A stretch of DNA of 64,000 nt from Verrucomicrobiia bacterium (GCA_035629175.1 DASPIL010000107.1:1-64000); one strand, 5' to 3'. Shown: positions 11,101 through 20,432, counted from the first letter of the stretch. Program-made: numbers and translations. The notes: generated from the letters alone by a model not told the origin.

Positions 11101-14100
11101 GGACGGTCGATACCACTTTTCTGGATACAGCATACAACCAATTCGCCGGGCTCAAGCGGGTGTATTCCTGGGACTTGCCCGCAGTTTTTTGCGCGGGCGT
11201 GCAGACCGACGGGAACGTCATGATAGGCGGTGCCTTCGAACAAGTGGGTGGCGGGCAGCCGAACACCAATGTGTTCAACACGCTTAACGATTCGTTCGGG
11301 TATCCCAAGAGCTTTGAAGACCCGAACCTTTGGGTTGAGCCGAAGAGCCGCGATGGAGCACGAAATCGCCGAAGCATTGCACGCCTCATCGGCGGAGCGA
11401 CGCCGGGGCCGGGAAATATCGGTTTGAAGTTGAATAGCTACACAGCGAACAAGAGCCAGTCATCGCTATTTGTCAGCCTGCTCCGAACCAACGGCGTCCT
11501 CGGCCCGGTCTCCGCCAATTTTTCAGTGAATCCAGGCCTTGCGTTGACTGGGCGCGATCTGGTCTACACCAGTGATGCGCCGCTGTATTGGATTGGCTGG
11601 CAGTACCTCAGCCGTCCGACGCGCGAGCGTTCGGATGGTTTGTTTGGAACCAGCGGGTTCCTGATCGATCCCTACGGCCTGAACCTGTTCAACTCCGACT
11701 CTGAGATCAACAACCTGTCGACGGTAACTGTCAGCATCATCAAGAACACGGAAATCGCCGGAAACCTGAATGCGAGCTTCCAGCTCTCCAATCCGAGCTA
11801 TTCCGAAAACTTTCTGCTGGGCGGGCAGAATATCCCCATTGCCGCCGCGCTCGGTGTCTCCACCGCGCCTTTGGCACTGATCGACGATACGCAGCAGCCG
11901 GGCGTCTTTGGATTCGAATCGCCAACCTTCGTTGCGACGAATGCCAACGCACTGATTACAGTCCTGCGCAGCAACGGCACATTCGGAACCGTGTCGATGC
12001 GGTATTCCACAGCAAACGGCACAGCAACGGTCGGAACCGATTACGTTGGCCTGACGAACCGAACCCTGTTGTTTAATCAGAACGTTGTGAGCAATGGATT
12101 TGTTGTGACGATCCGGAACAATGGGTTCATCTACACGAACGCACAGGAGAAAACGGTTCAGATTTCTCTCTCGAACCTGGGAACCACCCCTGGCGCTACC
12201 TTCGGCATTTCCAATGCAATCATTCGGCTCATCAACCCCAACTACCAGGGTTATGTCACGCTGAGCACCAACCAGTATCAAGGCGCGCAGAGCGCCGGCT
12301 TCGTTAACTTCATTGTCAATCGCGTGGCAGGCAGCCTCGGGAGTGTCTCCGTGCGCTATGCCACTCTGAACGGATCAGCCGTCAATGGCATCGATTTCAT
12401 CGGAACCACGAACACGCTTGTTTGGAACAGCGGCGATGTGGCGCCGAAGGTGATATCCGTGCCGTTGCTAAACGCGGGTGTCGTGGGCGCCAACCGGCAG
12501 TTCAATCTTGCCCTTTCAAACTTTGCCCTCAATGGCACGAACACCCCCGCGCTCGCTGGTCTCACAACAAACGCGATCGTTACAATCATCAACGACAACA
12601 GCTATGGGAAGCTGCAGTTTAATGCGCCCTCTTACACGGTGAACGAAAACGGTGGCGTTGCGACCGTGACAGTGATTCGGACTGACGGTGCCAGCGGAGC
12701 AGCCTCGGTAAGTTACTCAACCAGCAACGGACCGAATGGCGCCGCCGGAGTGAACTATGTCGCCACAAGTGGCGTGCTTTCATTCAGTGCCAACCAGCTC
12801 GCCGCCTCATTCGACATCCCGCTGTTGAACGACGGGGCCGTAAATCCTCCTGGTGTTCTGACGTTCAACGTTCATTTGTCGAACCCCGTAAACGCCACGC
12901 TTGGGGCCTTGCAGGATGCTCTCGTGAACGTCATCGACGCGAATTCATTCATTCGCCCGCCTGGAGGGGCTGATACGGAATTCGATATTGCAACCAAGTT
13001 CAATGACAGCATCCATTCGCTTAAATTGCAGGCGAACGGACAGATTATTGCCGTTGGCAGTTTTACCGCCGTTGGACCTATTCTCCGTAACCGGATCGTT
13101 CGCCTTAACACCGAGGGCGCCGTGGATGCAGACTTCCTTGCCGGAATGGCGGGTGCTAACGGTCCTGTGCTAACAGCCGCAATCCAGACAGATCAGCGCA
13201 TCGTTCTCGGTGGCTCATTCACATCGGTCAATGGCGTGCACAGAAACTTCCTGGCCCGGCTGATGACTGACGGTTCGCTGGACACGAGCTTCAATCCTGG
13301 AGCTGGAGCCGATAACAGCGTGCTCGTAGTCGCGGAGGATTTCATTGGCGGCGCGCGAAAGGTTTACGCAGGCGGAATGTTCAGCATGGTCAATAGTTTC
13401 CTGAGCCCGCGTCTCATTCGGTTGAACAATGACGGTTCTGCCGATCCCTCATTTTCTGTGGGAACCGGTGCCGACGGGATTGTTAAAGCACTTGCTGTTT
13501 ACCCGACAAACTCAATCCACGCTGGGAAACTTATCGTTGGGGGCAGTTTCACACACTTCAACGGAGTTCCGGTGCCTCGTCTGGCAAGATTGAACGCTGA
13601 CGGCTCACTGGATACGGTGTTTGTCGCGAACCTCGCTTCCGGCCCCGGGGCTGACGTAGATGCGATCGTCATTCAACCTGACGGCGGGATTCTAGTTGGT
13701 GGCAGCTTCACGAATTTCCATAGCACGCTCGTGAACCGATTGGTCCTTCTCACGTCCAACGGCAATCTGGATTCGGCGTTCCTTGCCAACCTGGGCAGTG
13801 GATTCAACGACACGGTGAATGCAATCGCACTGCAGAGCGACAACAGGATTGTGGTGGGAGGGCAGTTCACCCAGGGTAACGGCGTCACCCGCAACCACGT
13901 GACGCGCCTCTTGGCCAACGGTTCTGTTGATCCCACGATCAATTTTGGAGCTGGAGCCAACGGGGACGTGGAGGCTGTGCTGGTCCAGCCCGATGGCATG
14001 ATAGTGATCGGCGGTGCGTTTACGGAGTATGACGAACAGCCTCACGAGAACATCGCGCGCGTTTACGGCGGTTCGACCACCGGTTCTGGTGCGTTCAGCT

Positions 14101-16550
14101 TTACGTCGGCGAACTACGAGGTCACGGAATTTGGATCATTCGCCGTTGTTACTGTCCGCCGAACCGGTGGGACCAGCGGGCCAAATCCCGACGGCAGTGG
14201 AAATATCAGCATCCTGTTCCGCACCGCAAATGGCACGGCTGTTTCAGGGATTAATTACCTTGGAACCACCAACACTTTGATCTTCCCGCCCGGGGAAGTG
14301 CTGAAGATTGTCACCATTCCCATAATGGATGACTTTGTGGTCACTTCAAACCTCACTGTCAATCTTTCGCTTTCAAACCCCACACCGCCCGCAGGTATTG
14401 GTAATCAATCAACAGCGGTTCTAACGATTGTGAATACTGACACATCGGTCAGTCTCTCCTCCTCCATTTACAGCGTCCTGAAGAATGTTGTCACTGGGGG
14501 TGCTGACATTTCAATTGTTCGTCAGGGCGGGTCAGCGGGGACGGCGTCAGTGGCCTTTGCGACGACGACTGGCGGTACTGCTGTCGCGGGAGTGGACTAC
14601 ATTCCGACCAACACCATTGTGACCTTCCTTCCGGGCGAAACGGTGAAATCCGTCCGGGTTCCTGTCATTGACAATGGCCTGCCTCAGGGGAATAAGACCG
14701 TCGCGATCGCCTTAAGCAATCCAAGCGGATCATTTCTGCAGGAACCGTCTACGGCAATCTTGACGATCGTTGATACGGTAATCGCTCCCGGAACGATCAG
14801 CTTCGCCAGCCCAACCTATTCCGCGAGTGAAGGGGATTCGAGCGTGCTTGTGACTGCGATTCGCACAGGGGGAACATCTGGAAACGTTTCAGTCAGCTAT
14901 ACAACCGTTGCAAGCAATGGTGTTTCGGGCGTGAATTACGTCCATAGCAGCGGGTTGCTGTCCTTCAACGACGGCCAATCCAGCCGAAGCTTCACTGTGC
15001 CGCTCGTTGACAACAGTGCGGTTCAGGGAACGGTGCGGTTCTCGATCGTCCTGTCTGCGCCCACGGGCGGCGCCAGCCTCGGTGTGCCATCCACGACGGT
15101 CGTTTCAGTGGCTGACAACGACGAAGCGTTGTCGATTGCAGCATCGGGCGCAGCCCTGATTTCAGAAAGCACGCCGAATGGCTGGATCGACACCAACGAA
15201 ACGGTGACTCTCGCATTTGGATTGCGGGTCGCAAGTGGCACGAACATCGGAAATCTCACGGCGACACTGCTTGCGACGAACGGAATCGTTTCGCCAAGCC
15301 CTGCATCCAATTCTTATGGAGCGTTGTCGGTTCGCGGGCCGTCAGCGTCCCGGAATTTCAGTTTCACCGTGAATCCCACATTTACGAACGGCCAGCAAAT
15401 CGTGGCTGTTCTGCAGGTGCGGGAAAATGGAAACCCCATCGGGTTCGTGCAATTCCCATTTGTGCTCGGTTCCTTCACCCGGGTGTTTTCGAACGCGACG
15501 CCAATCGCCATCAACGACAACACATCCGCGTCGCCATATCCCTCGACCATTACTGTTTCGGGACTTGGACGAATTCTCACGAAAGCCACGGTTTCATTGA
15601 ATCGGGTGAGTCATAGTTTCCCGCGCGACATTCAGGCTTTGGTTGCCTCGCCGGCTGCGCCGTCAGTGATGGTCCAGGGCAATGCGGGCGGCTCGTTCAC
15701 AATCAACAACGTGAACCTCACATTCGACGATCTCGCTGCCGCTTACCTCACGACTAACCAGATTACTGCGGGCACGTATCGCCCAACGGTGATGGGAACT
15801 GTCACATCTCTTCCGAATCCGGCTCCATCAGCGCCCTATTCAACCAATCTCTCCACATTCAATGGCGCCAATCCCAATGGCGTGTGGTCCTTGTTCGTAA
15901 AGGATAACGCTCCGTTCAACACTGGCTCTATTGCAGGGGGATGGTCTCTCTCCCTCACAACCGTTGATCCCTTGGCTGGAGCGGCTGACGTGGGTGTCTC
16001 CGTGAGCGCGGCGGGAACCAACATTCCGGTAGGTGCACAACTGGTCTATGTCATCGCCGTAACGAACTACGGCCCGTCAATTGCATCGGATGTCGTCGTT
16101 ACCAACCTTCTGCCTGCAGGGCTGTCCTTTGTCTCTACAACTCCGACGGCCGGTTCGTTCGTCCAAAGTGCTGGCACCATCAGGTGGAACGTTGGCACGC
16201 TGGCGGTCAATGCGGGCGGCCGAATGACCGTAACGGTGAACGCCACCACCGTGGGAGCGAAGGTCAGCACGATTCTGAGCCGCACAGCGACTGCGGATCC
16301 CAATGCTGCGGATGATGTCGCATTCCTTGTGGCAAATGTCACCACTGCAACGCCCCCCACCGTAACGGGTGTGCGTTCAGGTTTTGGAATTCAGTTGTCG
16401 GTCGGCGGGGCTGCTGTTCCAACAGTGGTTCAGGCTTCAACGAACCTGACACAATGGCTGCCGATCTTCACCAACGTGCCGCCGTTCATCTTTACCGATC
16501 CGAATGTGGGGACGCAGCCTTACCGGTTCTACCGCGCTGTTGCCCAGTAG
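8121..16550 (+). CDS. Giant exported Calx-beta / delta-60 repeat protein
   Basis: About 2809 residues from the chosen ATG. I prefer this start over the frame's upstream extension (to 7974) because it begins a proper signal peptide (LRRLAAVALAIGGLQSVVAQ) and AGAAGAG lies a few bases before it. Order of modules: an N-terminal all-beta domain (NDNFSSAEEV to STFDTVVAVYSG); Calx-beta-like segments; delta-60 repeats (type LVQPDGKIVIGGDFT) at about 9900-11290 and again 12960-14060; at least four Calx-beta repeats between 11400 and 12950 and three at 14090-15120 (type GTATVGTDYVGLTN); a proprotein-convertase P-like domain at about 15470-15960; a DUF11 domain at 15985-16340; and a short C-terminal module ending YRFYRAVAQ. 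Calx-beta repeats bind calcium in known proteins. The architecture suggests a cell-surface adhesion or matrix protein. coaE starts 8 bp downstream. Confidence 0.85.
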   Translation: MHTAIQAWNPFLKLRRLAAVALAIGGLQSVVAQPLNDNFSSAEEVFGDWGSIAFDTTNATSEVGEPSHAGHPAQASIWFKWTAPRDGEVTLDTLGSTFDTVVAVYSGTELSTLAQTAANDDLFPISVVPQFTYSGSGDYAALAGRGSLPILTFTQNYYGPSGLRFNAKGGATYYFVVGSKTIFGVGEGTLSWAYKPSGVFRFATEDMDFSTGLPLYQTADTESFPPVGNDVNRNSVVLTYYTFNAPGVLLTVTRVGGAVGRVMVDYQTIDGTELPQLPTNNAAGIAGFDYAPVSGTLIFDDFEMSKTILIPIISSFSGSDLSNVVFGVSLSNPQYDPFESGDVAPPRIDSDRSLALVKILNTSADPYGPNTIEVVDTNTMTTNMMIVSPTNAIFNFQKANFRVPSDVNETNTDWPEVSLYISRSGTNRSATTLQYRVNNYLGDGEDGDEQRNIFFPLQPGSDYAVPTPPDWPPIRGANPDFEMARGSVSFGENDFIPKRITFTVPPNALPRFNKDFRVQLYREVQINGRNTPVLVGMVNETAVTILFNDRTPPAGSVDQLYNADFNASLALPPDIVPQTWPNNNLAHPGVAGQVYAMVVRTNDQTLAVGDFVSYNGYPQGNIALINPDGSLDLSFQTGSGANGAIFAVAMMPSGAQCVVAGDFTSFNGNGSSGIARINMDGTLDASFTPFANGAVQAMLVQPDGKIVIGGDFTEVNGIQRLHVARLNFDGTLDTDFDPGTTFNGPVYALSAPMPFVIHAGAESTGGSNEVVEVINFAPATTGILRVDYDMLGVPDSLRVYYGETNGTPIFQTGNVSGTGTIQIPFGPANGVTTNFITLVMNMGGGESGTFWSYSASVQILPSVTEGIAVGGRFDVAGRPYKNIALLNSFTGQIDPAFNPGTGPNNTVLSLAWQLNGQILAGGVFTAVNGSPNNHLVRLNQNGTVDTTNFFIGTGADDVVYTVIPRLDGTIYVGGAFSKFNGTHRRGFTRLYPNGTVDTTFLDTAYNQFAGLKRVYSWDLPAVFCAGVQTDGNVMIGGAFEQVGGGQPNTNVFNTLNDSFGYPKSFEDPNLWVEPKSRDGARNRRSIARLIGGATPGPGNIGLKLNSYTANKSQSSLFVSLLRTNGVLGPVSANFSVNPGLALTGRDLVYTSDAPLYWIGWQYLSRPTRERSDGLFGTSGFLIDPYGLNLFNSDSEINNLSTVTVSIIKNTEIAGNLNASFQLSNPSYSENFLLGGQNIPIAAALGVSTAPLALIDDTQQPGVFGFESPTFVATNANALITVLRSNGTFGTVSMRYSTANGTATVGTDYVGLTNRTLLFNQNVVSNGFVVTIRNNGFIYTNAQEKTVQISLSNLGTTPGATFGISNAIIRLINPNYQGYVTLSTNQYQGAQSAGFVNFIVNRVAGSLGSVSVRYATLNGSAVNGIDFIGTTNTLVWNSGDVAPKVISVPLLNAGVVGANRQFNLALSNFALNGTNTPALAGLTTNAIVTIINDNSYGKLQFNAPSYTVNENGGVATVTVIRTDGASGAASVSYSTSNGPNGAAGVNYVATSGVLSFSANQLAASFDIPLLNDGAVNPPGVLTFNVHLSNPVNATLGALQDALVNVIDANSFIRPPGGADTEFDIATKFNDSIHSLKLQANGQIIAVGSFTAVGPILRNRIVRLNTEGAVDADFLAGMAGANGPVLTAAIQTDQRIVLGGSFTSVNGVHRNFLARLMTDGSLDTSFNPGAGADNSVLVVAEDFIGGARKVYAGGMFSMVNSFLSPRLIRLNNDGSADPSFSVGTGADGIVKALAVYPTNSIHAGKLIVGGSFTHFNGVPVPRLARLNADGSLDTVFVANLASGPGADVDAIVIQPDGGILVGGSFTNFHSTLVNRLVLLTSNGNLDSAFLANLGSGFNDTVNAIALQSDNRIVVGGQFTQGNGVTRNHVTRLLANGSVDPTINFGAGANGDVEAVLVQPDGMIVIGGAFTEYDEQPHENIARVYGGSTTGSGAFSFTSANYEVTEFGSFAVVTVRRTGGTSGPNPDGSGNISILFRTANGTAVSGINYLGTTNTLIFPPGEVLKIVTIPIMDDFVVTSNLTVNLSLSNPTPPAGIGNQSTAVLTIVNTDTSVSLSSSIYSVLKNVVTGGADISIVRQGGSAGTASVAFATTTGGTAVAGVDYIPTNTIVTFLPGETVKSVRVPVIDNGLPQGNKTVAIALSNPSGSFLQEPSTAILTIVDTVIAPGTISFASPTYSASEGDSSVLVTAIRTGGTSGNVSVSYTTVASNGVSGVNYVHSSGLLSFNDGQSSRSFTVPLVDNSAVQGTVRFSIVLSAPTGGASLGVPSTTVVSVADNDEALSIAASGAALISESTPNGWIDTNETVTLAFGLRVASGTNIGNLTATLLATNGIVSPSPASNSYGALSVRGPSASRNFSFTVNPTFTNGQQIVAVLQVRENGNPIGFVQFPFVLGSFTRVFSNATPIAINDNTSASPYPSTITVSGLGRILTKATVSLNRVSHSFPRDIQALVASPAAPSVMVQGNAGGSFTINNVNLTFDDLAAAYLTTNQITAGTYRPTVMGTVTSLPNPAPSAPYSTNLSTFNGANPNGVWSLFVKDNAPFNTGSIAGGWSLSLTTVDPLAGAADVGVSVSAAGTNIPVGAQLVYVIAVTNYGPSIASDVVVTNLLPAGLSFVSTTPTAGSFVQSAGTIRWNVGTLAVNAGGRMTVTVNATTVGAKVSTILSRTATADPNAADDVAFLVANVTTATPPTVTGVRSGFGIQLSVGGAAVPTVVQASTNLTQWLPIFTNVPPFIFTDPNVGTQPYRFYRAVAQ

Positions 16551-16558
16551 TACCAGCG

Positions 16559-17143
16559 ATGAAACTGTGGGGTTTGACGGGCGGGGTGGGAATGGGCAAG
16601 TCAACGCTGGCCGCAGTCTTGCGGAACCTCGGGTTCGAGGTGGTGGATACAGATTCCCTGGCCCGTGAATTCACGCGACCAGGGGAGCAGGCGCTGTCGG
16701 AAATTGTCAGGACCTTCGGATCCTCTATTGTCGATGAAAAAGGCGAGTTGCGCCGGGGAGCCCTTGCCGACCTGGTTTTCTCCGACTCTTCCGCCCGCCA
16801 CCGCTTGCACGAGATCCTGCATCCGAGAATCCGAAATGCCTGGAAGGCGCGACTCATGGCGTGGCGCCGCGCGGGAATAGAGAACGGCGTAGTAGTTATT
16901 CCCCTCCTTTTCGAAACGAACGCGGAAGAGGAGTTTGATCATACTCTTTGCGTAGCTTGTTCGACGACGTCGCAATGGAATCGCTTATCAGCGCGCAATT
17001 GGATCTCAAAACACATTGAGCAGCGAATTGCATCCCAAATGCCTATCGAGGAGAAGATGCAACGATCCACCTTCGTGGTTTGGACCGAAGGGCCCATGGA
17101 AATAACGGTGCAGCAGGTGAAGCGCATTCTCGCGCACCTGTAA
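16559..17143 (+). CDS. coaE: Dephospho-CoA kinase
   Basis: Last step of coenzyme A synthesis: ATP-dependent phosphorylation of the 3'-OH of dephospho-CoA in the cytoplasm. The 194-residue product begins MKLWGLTGGVGMGKST, with the P-loop at residues 8-16, followed by the family's VVDTDSLARE segment (D30/D32, substrate site) and the LIDs-type helix around LHEILHPRIRN. Length fits the family (about 200). The frame is open upstream within the end of the giant gene, but the ATG at 16559 gives the conserved N-terminus, 8 bp after that gene's stop. Being downstream of a giant surface protein is probably a chance neighbourhood. Confidence 0.92.
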   Translation: MKLWGLTGGVGMGKSTLAAVLRNLGFEVVDTDSLAREFTRPGEQALSEIVRTFGSSIVDEKGELRRGALADLVFSDSSARHRLHEILHPRIRNAWKARLMAWRRAGIENGVVVIPLLFETNAEEEFDHTLCVACSTTSQWNRLSARNWISKHIEQRIASQMPIEEKMQRSTFVVWTEGPMEITVQQVKRILAHL

Positions 17144-17196
17144 ATAGGGGTTGTTTTGCATGTCGTTTTCTGAATGGTCTGCTACATTGCGGCACC

Positions 17197-19395
17197 ATGG
17201 TTTTGACCCAACAGGAACTTCAAAGGCTCGTTCAGGTGAATCATCGCACCCCACACGAGTTGCTGGGCATGCACCCTCTCGGAGGCCGCGCAGGCCTTGT
17301 CGTCCGGGCTTTTGTTCCTGATGCGACGAAGGTTGAGATCGAGCCTGTCCACGAAAAACAAAAGCCCCGCCTGCGTTTGGAGCGCATTCACCCGGCAGGC
17401 GTCTTCGAAGCTGTCACGAAGGAAGCTCACGACGTCTACGCATACGACCTTGTCATCACCGGAGGCGACAAGCAGGTCCGCCGAACCCGGGATCCTTATT
17501 CGTTTCTTCCGACGCTCGGCGAATCCGATTTATACCTCTTTGGCAAAGGGGATGAGCGGCGAATTTACGAAAAACTCGGTTCACAACTGCGCACAATAGA
17601 CGGGGTGCCGGGGACCAGCTTCGCCGTTTGGGCTCCCAACGCGCAGCGTGTCAGTGTGGTTGGTGACTTCAACGGTTGGGACGGACGACACCACATGATG
17701 CGGTCGCTCGGCTCCTCTGGGGTGTGGGAGCTCTTCATTCCCAGCGTCGGCGAGGGGGCGCACTACAAGTACGAACTTCGGGACCTTCACGGCCATGTAT
17801 CGCTGAAGACTGATCCCTATGGCGTGTTCTTCGAAACTCCGCCAAAGAACGCCGCCATTGTCTGGAACACCCAGAAATTCGAGTGGTCGGATCAACAGTG
17901 GATGCAACAGCGGCGTGGCCGCGATCCCTTGAGATCTCCGATGAGCGTTTACGAGGTGCATGTCGGATCGTGGCGGAAGAAGTCGGCAAGCGAGTCATTG
18001 AGCTATCGGGAAATGGCGGAGCCTCTTATCGCTTATGTGCGCAAAATGGGTTTCACGCATGTTGAATTTCTCCCGATTGCTGAGCATGCGTATTATCCCT
18101 CCTGGGGCTACCAGGTGACGGGATTCTATGCGCCCACCAGCCGGTTCGGAACTCCTGAAGACTTCAAGTACCTCGTCAATGAGCTGCATGCAGCAGGTAT
18201 TGGCATCATTATCGATTGGGTTCCAGCACATTTCCCACGCGACGCCTGGGCATTGGCAAAGTTCGATGGCACGGCGTTGTACGAGCATGAGGATCCGCGC
18301 AAAGGCGCGCATCAGGATTGGGGCACCCTCATCTTTAACTTCGGCCGGCACGAGGTCACCAATTTCCTGCTCGCGAATGCGCTGTTTTGGTGTGACCAGT
18401 TTCACGTCGATGGCCTTCGGGTCGATGCGGTCGCGTCGATGCTTTACCTCGACTACTCGCGCAAGCAGGGCGAGTGGATTCCCAACCAATTTGGCGGGCG
18501 CGAAAACCTGGAGGCGATCGAGTTCCTGCGGAAGTTCAATCACATCACGCACGTGGAATTTCCCGGAGTCATGACCATCGCCGAGGAATCCACCGCGTGG
18601 CCGCTCGTCACTCGTCCTCCGTATCTCGGTGGATTGGGATTTTCATTCAAGTGGAACATGGGATGGATGCATGACACGTTGAACTACTTTGCCCTCGATC
18701 CCATCTATCGCCGATTCCATCAGAACGACCTCACGTTCGCGATGCTCTACCACCATAACGAAAACTTCGTCCTGCCTCTTTCACATGACGAGGTGGTGCA
18801 TGGAAAGCATTCGCTGCTCGGCAGGATGCCTGGCGACGACTGGCAGCGGTTCGCCAATCTCCGCACGCTGCTGGGTTATCAATGGTTGTTTCCTGGCAAG
18901 AAGCTGCTGTTCATGGGATGTGAGATTGGCCAAAGCGGGGAGTGGAATGCAAACGGCGAAGTCGATTGGTGGCTGCTGGATGCGGGCCCCTATCACAAAG
19001 GCCTGCAACAGTTCGTTGCGGACTTGAACCGCTTGTACGCATCGGCACCCGGATTATGGGAGGGGGATTTCGATTCGGGCGGGTTCTATTGGATTGATTG
19101 CCTAGACAGCGACAACAGCGTCCTGTCCTTCGTCCGTCAGAAGAACGACGGCACCGCAGCAATTGCCGTCGTGGCAAACCTGACGCCGGTTCCGCGATAC
19201 GCCTATCGCATAGGATTGCCGTGCGGCGGCAGGTGGCTTGAAATTCTGAACAGCGATAGCGCGGTTTACGGCGGGAGCAATGTCGGAAACATGGGCGGCG
19301 TTGTTGCGGCCGAAGGCAAGTGGCACAATCAGGATTTCTCCGCGCCGATGACGCTTCCCCCTCTGAGCATCATTGCATTCAGGCCTGAAAAATAA
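17197..19395 (+). CDS. glgB: 1,4-alpha-glucan branching enzyme
   Basis: Glycogen branching enzyme (GH13, CBM48), 732 residues from the ATG at 17197; the frame extends to 17080 but the extra 39 residues overlap coaE and lack family character. Domain order: N1 module (TPHELLGMHP), CBM48 (TSFAVWAPNAQRVSVVGDFN), catalytic barrel and C-terminal beta domain. Catalytic residues are present: nucleophile D410 in DGLRVDAV, acid/base E463 in TIAEESTAWP and D531 in LSHDEVVHGKHS. These match E. coli D405, E458 and D526 with a constant offset of five. The gene acts in cytoplasmic glycogen storage. No other glg gene is in the window. Its stop abuts the stop of the convergent MgtC-family gene. Confidence 0.96.
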   Translation: MVLTQQELQRLVQVNHRTPHELLGMHPLGGRAGLVVRAFVPDATKVEIEPVHEKQKPRLRLERIHPAGVFEAVTKEAHDVYAYDLVITGGDKQVRRTRDPYSFLPTLGESDLYLFGKGDERRIYEKLGSQLRTIDGVPGTSFAVWAPNAQRVSVVGDFNGWDGRHHMMRSLGSSGVWELFIPSVGEGAHYKYELRDLHGHVSLKTDPYGVFFETPPKNAAIVWNTQKFEWSDQQWMQQRRGRDPLRSPMSVYEVHVGSWRKKSASESLSYREMAEPLIAYVRKMGFTHVEFLPIAEHAYYPSWGYQVTGFYAPTSRFGTPEDFKYLVNELHAAGIGIIIDWVPAHFPRDAWALAKFDGTALYEHEDPRKGAHQDWGTLIFNFGRHEVTNFLLANALFWCDQFHVDGLRVDAVASMLYLDYSRKQGEWIPNQFGGRENLEAIEFLRKFNHITHVEFPGVMTIAEESTAWPLVTRPPYLGGLGFSFKWNMGWMHDTLNYFALDPIYRRFHQNDLTFAMLYHHNENFVLPLSHDEVVHGKHSLLGRMPGDDWQRFANLRTLLGYQWLFPGKKLLFMGCEIGQSGEWNANGEVDWWLLDAGPYHKGLQQFVADLNRLYASAPGLWEGDFDSGGFYWIDCLDSDNSVLSFVRQKNDGTAAIAVVANLTPVPRYAYRIGLPCGGRWLEILNSDSAVYGGSNVGNMGGVVAAEGKWHNQDFSAPMTLPPLSIIAFRPEK

Positions 19396-20082
19396 TTACG
19401 ACCAGCGAATCTGCTGAATGCCAGGCAGTGACCGAAGATCCTGAACGATTTTGCCAACAACATCGGGCGCTTTCTTGCGGTTGAATTGAACCTCAACCGA
19501 CACCGTGATCTTCTGCGCCTCGAGGTCATACCGCATTTTGACGCGCTTCGGCTTCAGGCCTGCGATAATGAGCCGCCCGCGTAAATCTCGCTCGCTCAGG
19601 CTGTCCATGGCCCCGATCACCGTTAATGTTGAATACCAATCAACGGGCAGGAGCTTCTCGAGGGCTGGAAGCGCACCCAGGCTGATTAGGGCGATGACGA
19701 GCCCGATGAACCCGAGGAAATAAAGGCCGGTGCCGAAGGCAAGGCCCAGGACCGTCACGAACCAGAGACTCGCGGCCGTGGTAACTCCCCGGATGGTGTC
19801 GCTGTTGCGCATGATGGTTCCCGCGCCAAGGAAGCCGATCCCGGTGAGAATTCCGGCGCCGAGGCGGGCAGGGTCGGGACGCCATGCAGTGTTCGTTCCG
19901 CTATCTACAAAGAGGCTCTCCGACACCACCATTGAAATTGCAGAGGCAACGCATGCAAGAATGGTGGTACGAAGTCCGGCTGGCCTTCCGCGCGTTTCGC
20001 GTTCCAATCCCACCACGATTCCGGCGACAGTCGCAGCAAGGATCCGCAGCAGGATTTCGTGATACGTCAGGGGTGCGTTCAT
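19396..20082 (-). CDS. MgtC/SapB family membrane protein
   Basis: 228 residues from the ATG at 20082 (MNAPLTYHEILLRIL). The frame is open further upstream, but that part crosses a terminator hairpin and has no membrane-protein character; an alternative ATG at 20118 would add twelve residues. The N-terminal MgtC domain has several membrane segments with the family signature GIVVGLERETRGRPAGLRTT and GIGFLGAGTIMR. It is followed by a soluble C-terminal domain of about 80 residues (ACT-like in relatives). MgtC proteins are linked to magnesium limitation and to control of ATP synthase or membrane potential; the role here is unknown. It is convergent with glgB with no gap, and no terminator is visible between them. 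Confidence 0.88.
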   Translation of the reverse strand: MNAPLTYHEILLRILAATVAGIVVGLERETRGRPAGLRTTILACVASAISMVVSESLFVDSGTNTAWRPDPARLGAGILTGIGFLGAGTIMRNSDTIRGVTTAASLWFVTVLGLAFGTGLYFLGFIGLVIALISLGALPALEKLLPVDWYSTLTVIGAMDSLSERDLRGRLIIAGLKPKRVKMRYDLEAQKITVSVEVQFNRKKAPDVVGKIVQDLRSLPGIQQIRWS

Positions 20083-20145
20083 GTATCGAGAGTCCAATCG
20101 TTGCGAAGACATCTCAAGGAGAAGTTCACCTGGAATGACCGGCCA

Positions 20146-20181
20146 CGAAAAAACTGGCGGCCTGCTTTCGCAGGCCGCCAG
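20146..20181 (-). terminator. Rho-independent terminator of the minus-strand operon
   Basis: Perfect 12-bp inverted repeat: CTGGCGGCCTGC at 20154-20165 and GCAGGCCGCCAG at 20170-20181, loop of four. Read on the minus strand it is followed immediately by a run of six T. There is no T-run on the plus-strand side. It therefore ends transcription arriving from hscB and the genes upstream of it, and separates that block from the MgtC-family gene. Confidence 0.9.
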
Positions 20182-20209
20182 GAACCAAACCCAATTCAGA
20201 AGACAAACG

Positions 20210-20422
20210 CTACATAGCCAGCGATGTGCCAAATAATCCGTGCACCGCGTTTTGATCGTTGGAGACGGCAAATGTCGGGCGAAAGACCCGTTTTATGGGG
20301 TTCGCGGCGTTGATGTCGCAAATAATTCTGTCTGCGGCATTGCGCCCTCGGAGGGTGTGTGGCACTGCGAAGCGCCCGGCTCTGTCCTGTTTGAAGGCAG
20401 CCGTGTCCCGTTTGTGGCGCAA
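20210..20422 (-). CDS. Possible small protein of 70 residues after hscB
   Basis: Weakly supported. An open frame with a TTG start lies 10 bp after the hscB stop and ends 28 bp before the strong terminator, so it is within the transcript. The product ends AVSNDQNAVHGLFGTSLAM and is basic in its first half. AAAGG lies almost against the TTG, closer than a normal ribosome site. A second start-stop arrangement (TGATG at 20435-20431) opens a different 46-codon frame. I recognise no family. It may be simply the 3' untranslated part of hscB. Confidence 0.3.
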   Translation of the reverse strand: MRHKRDTAAFKQDRAGRFAVPHTLRGRNAADRIICDINAANPIKRVFRPTFAVSNDQNAVHGLFGTSLAM

Positions 20423-20432
20423 ACCTTTCGCA

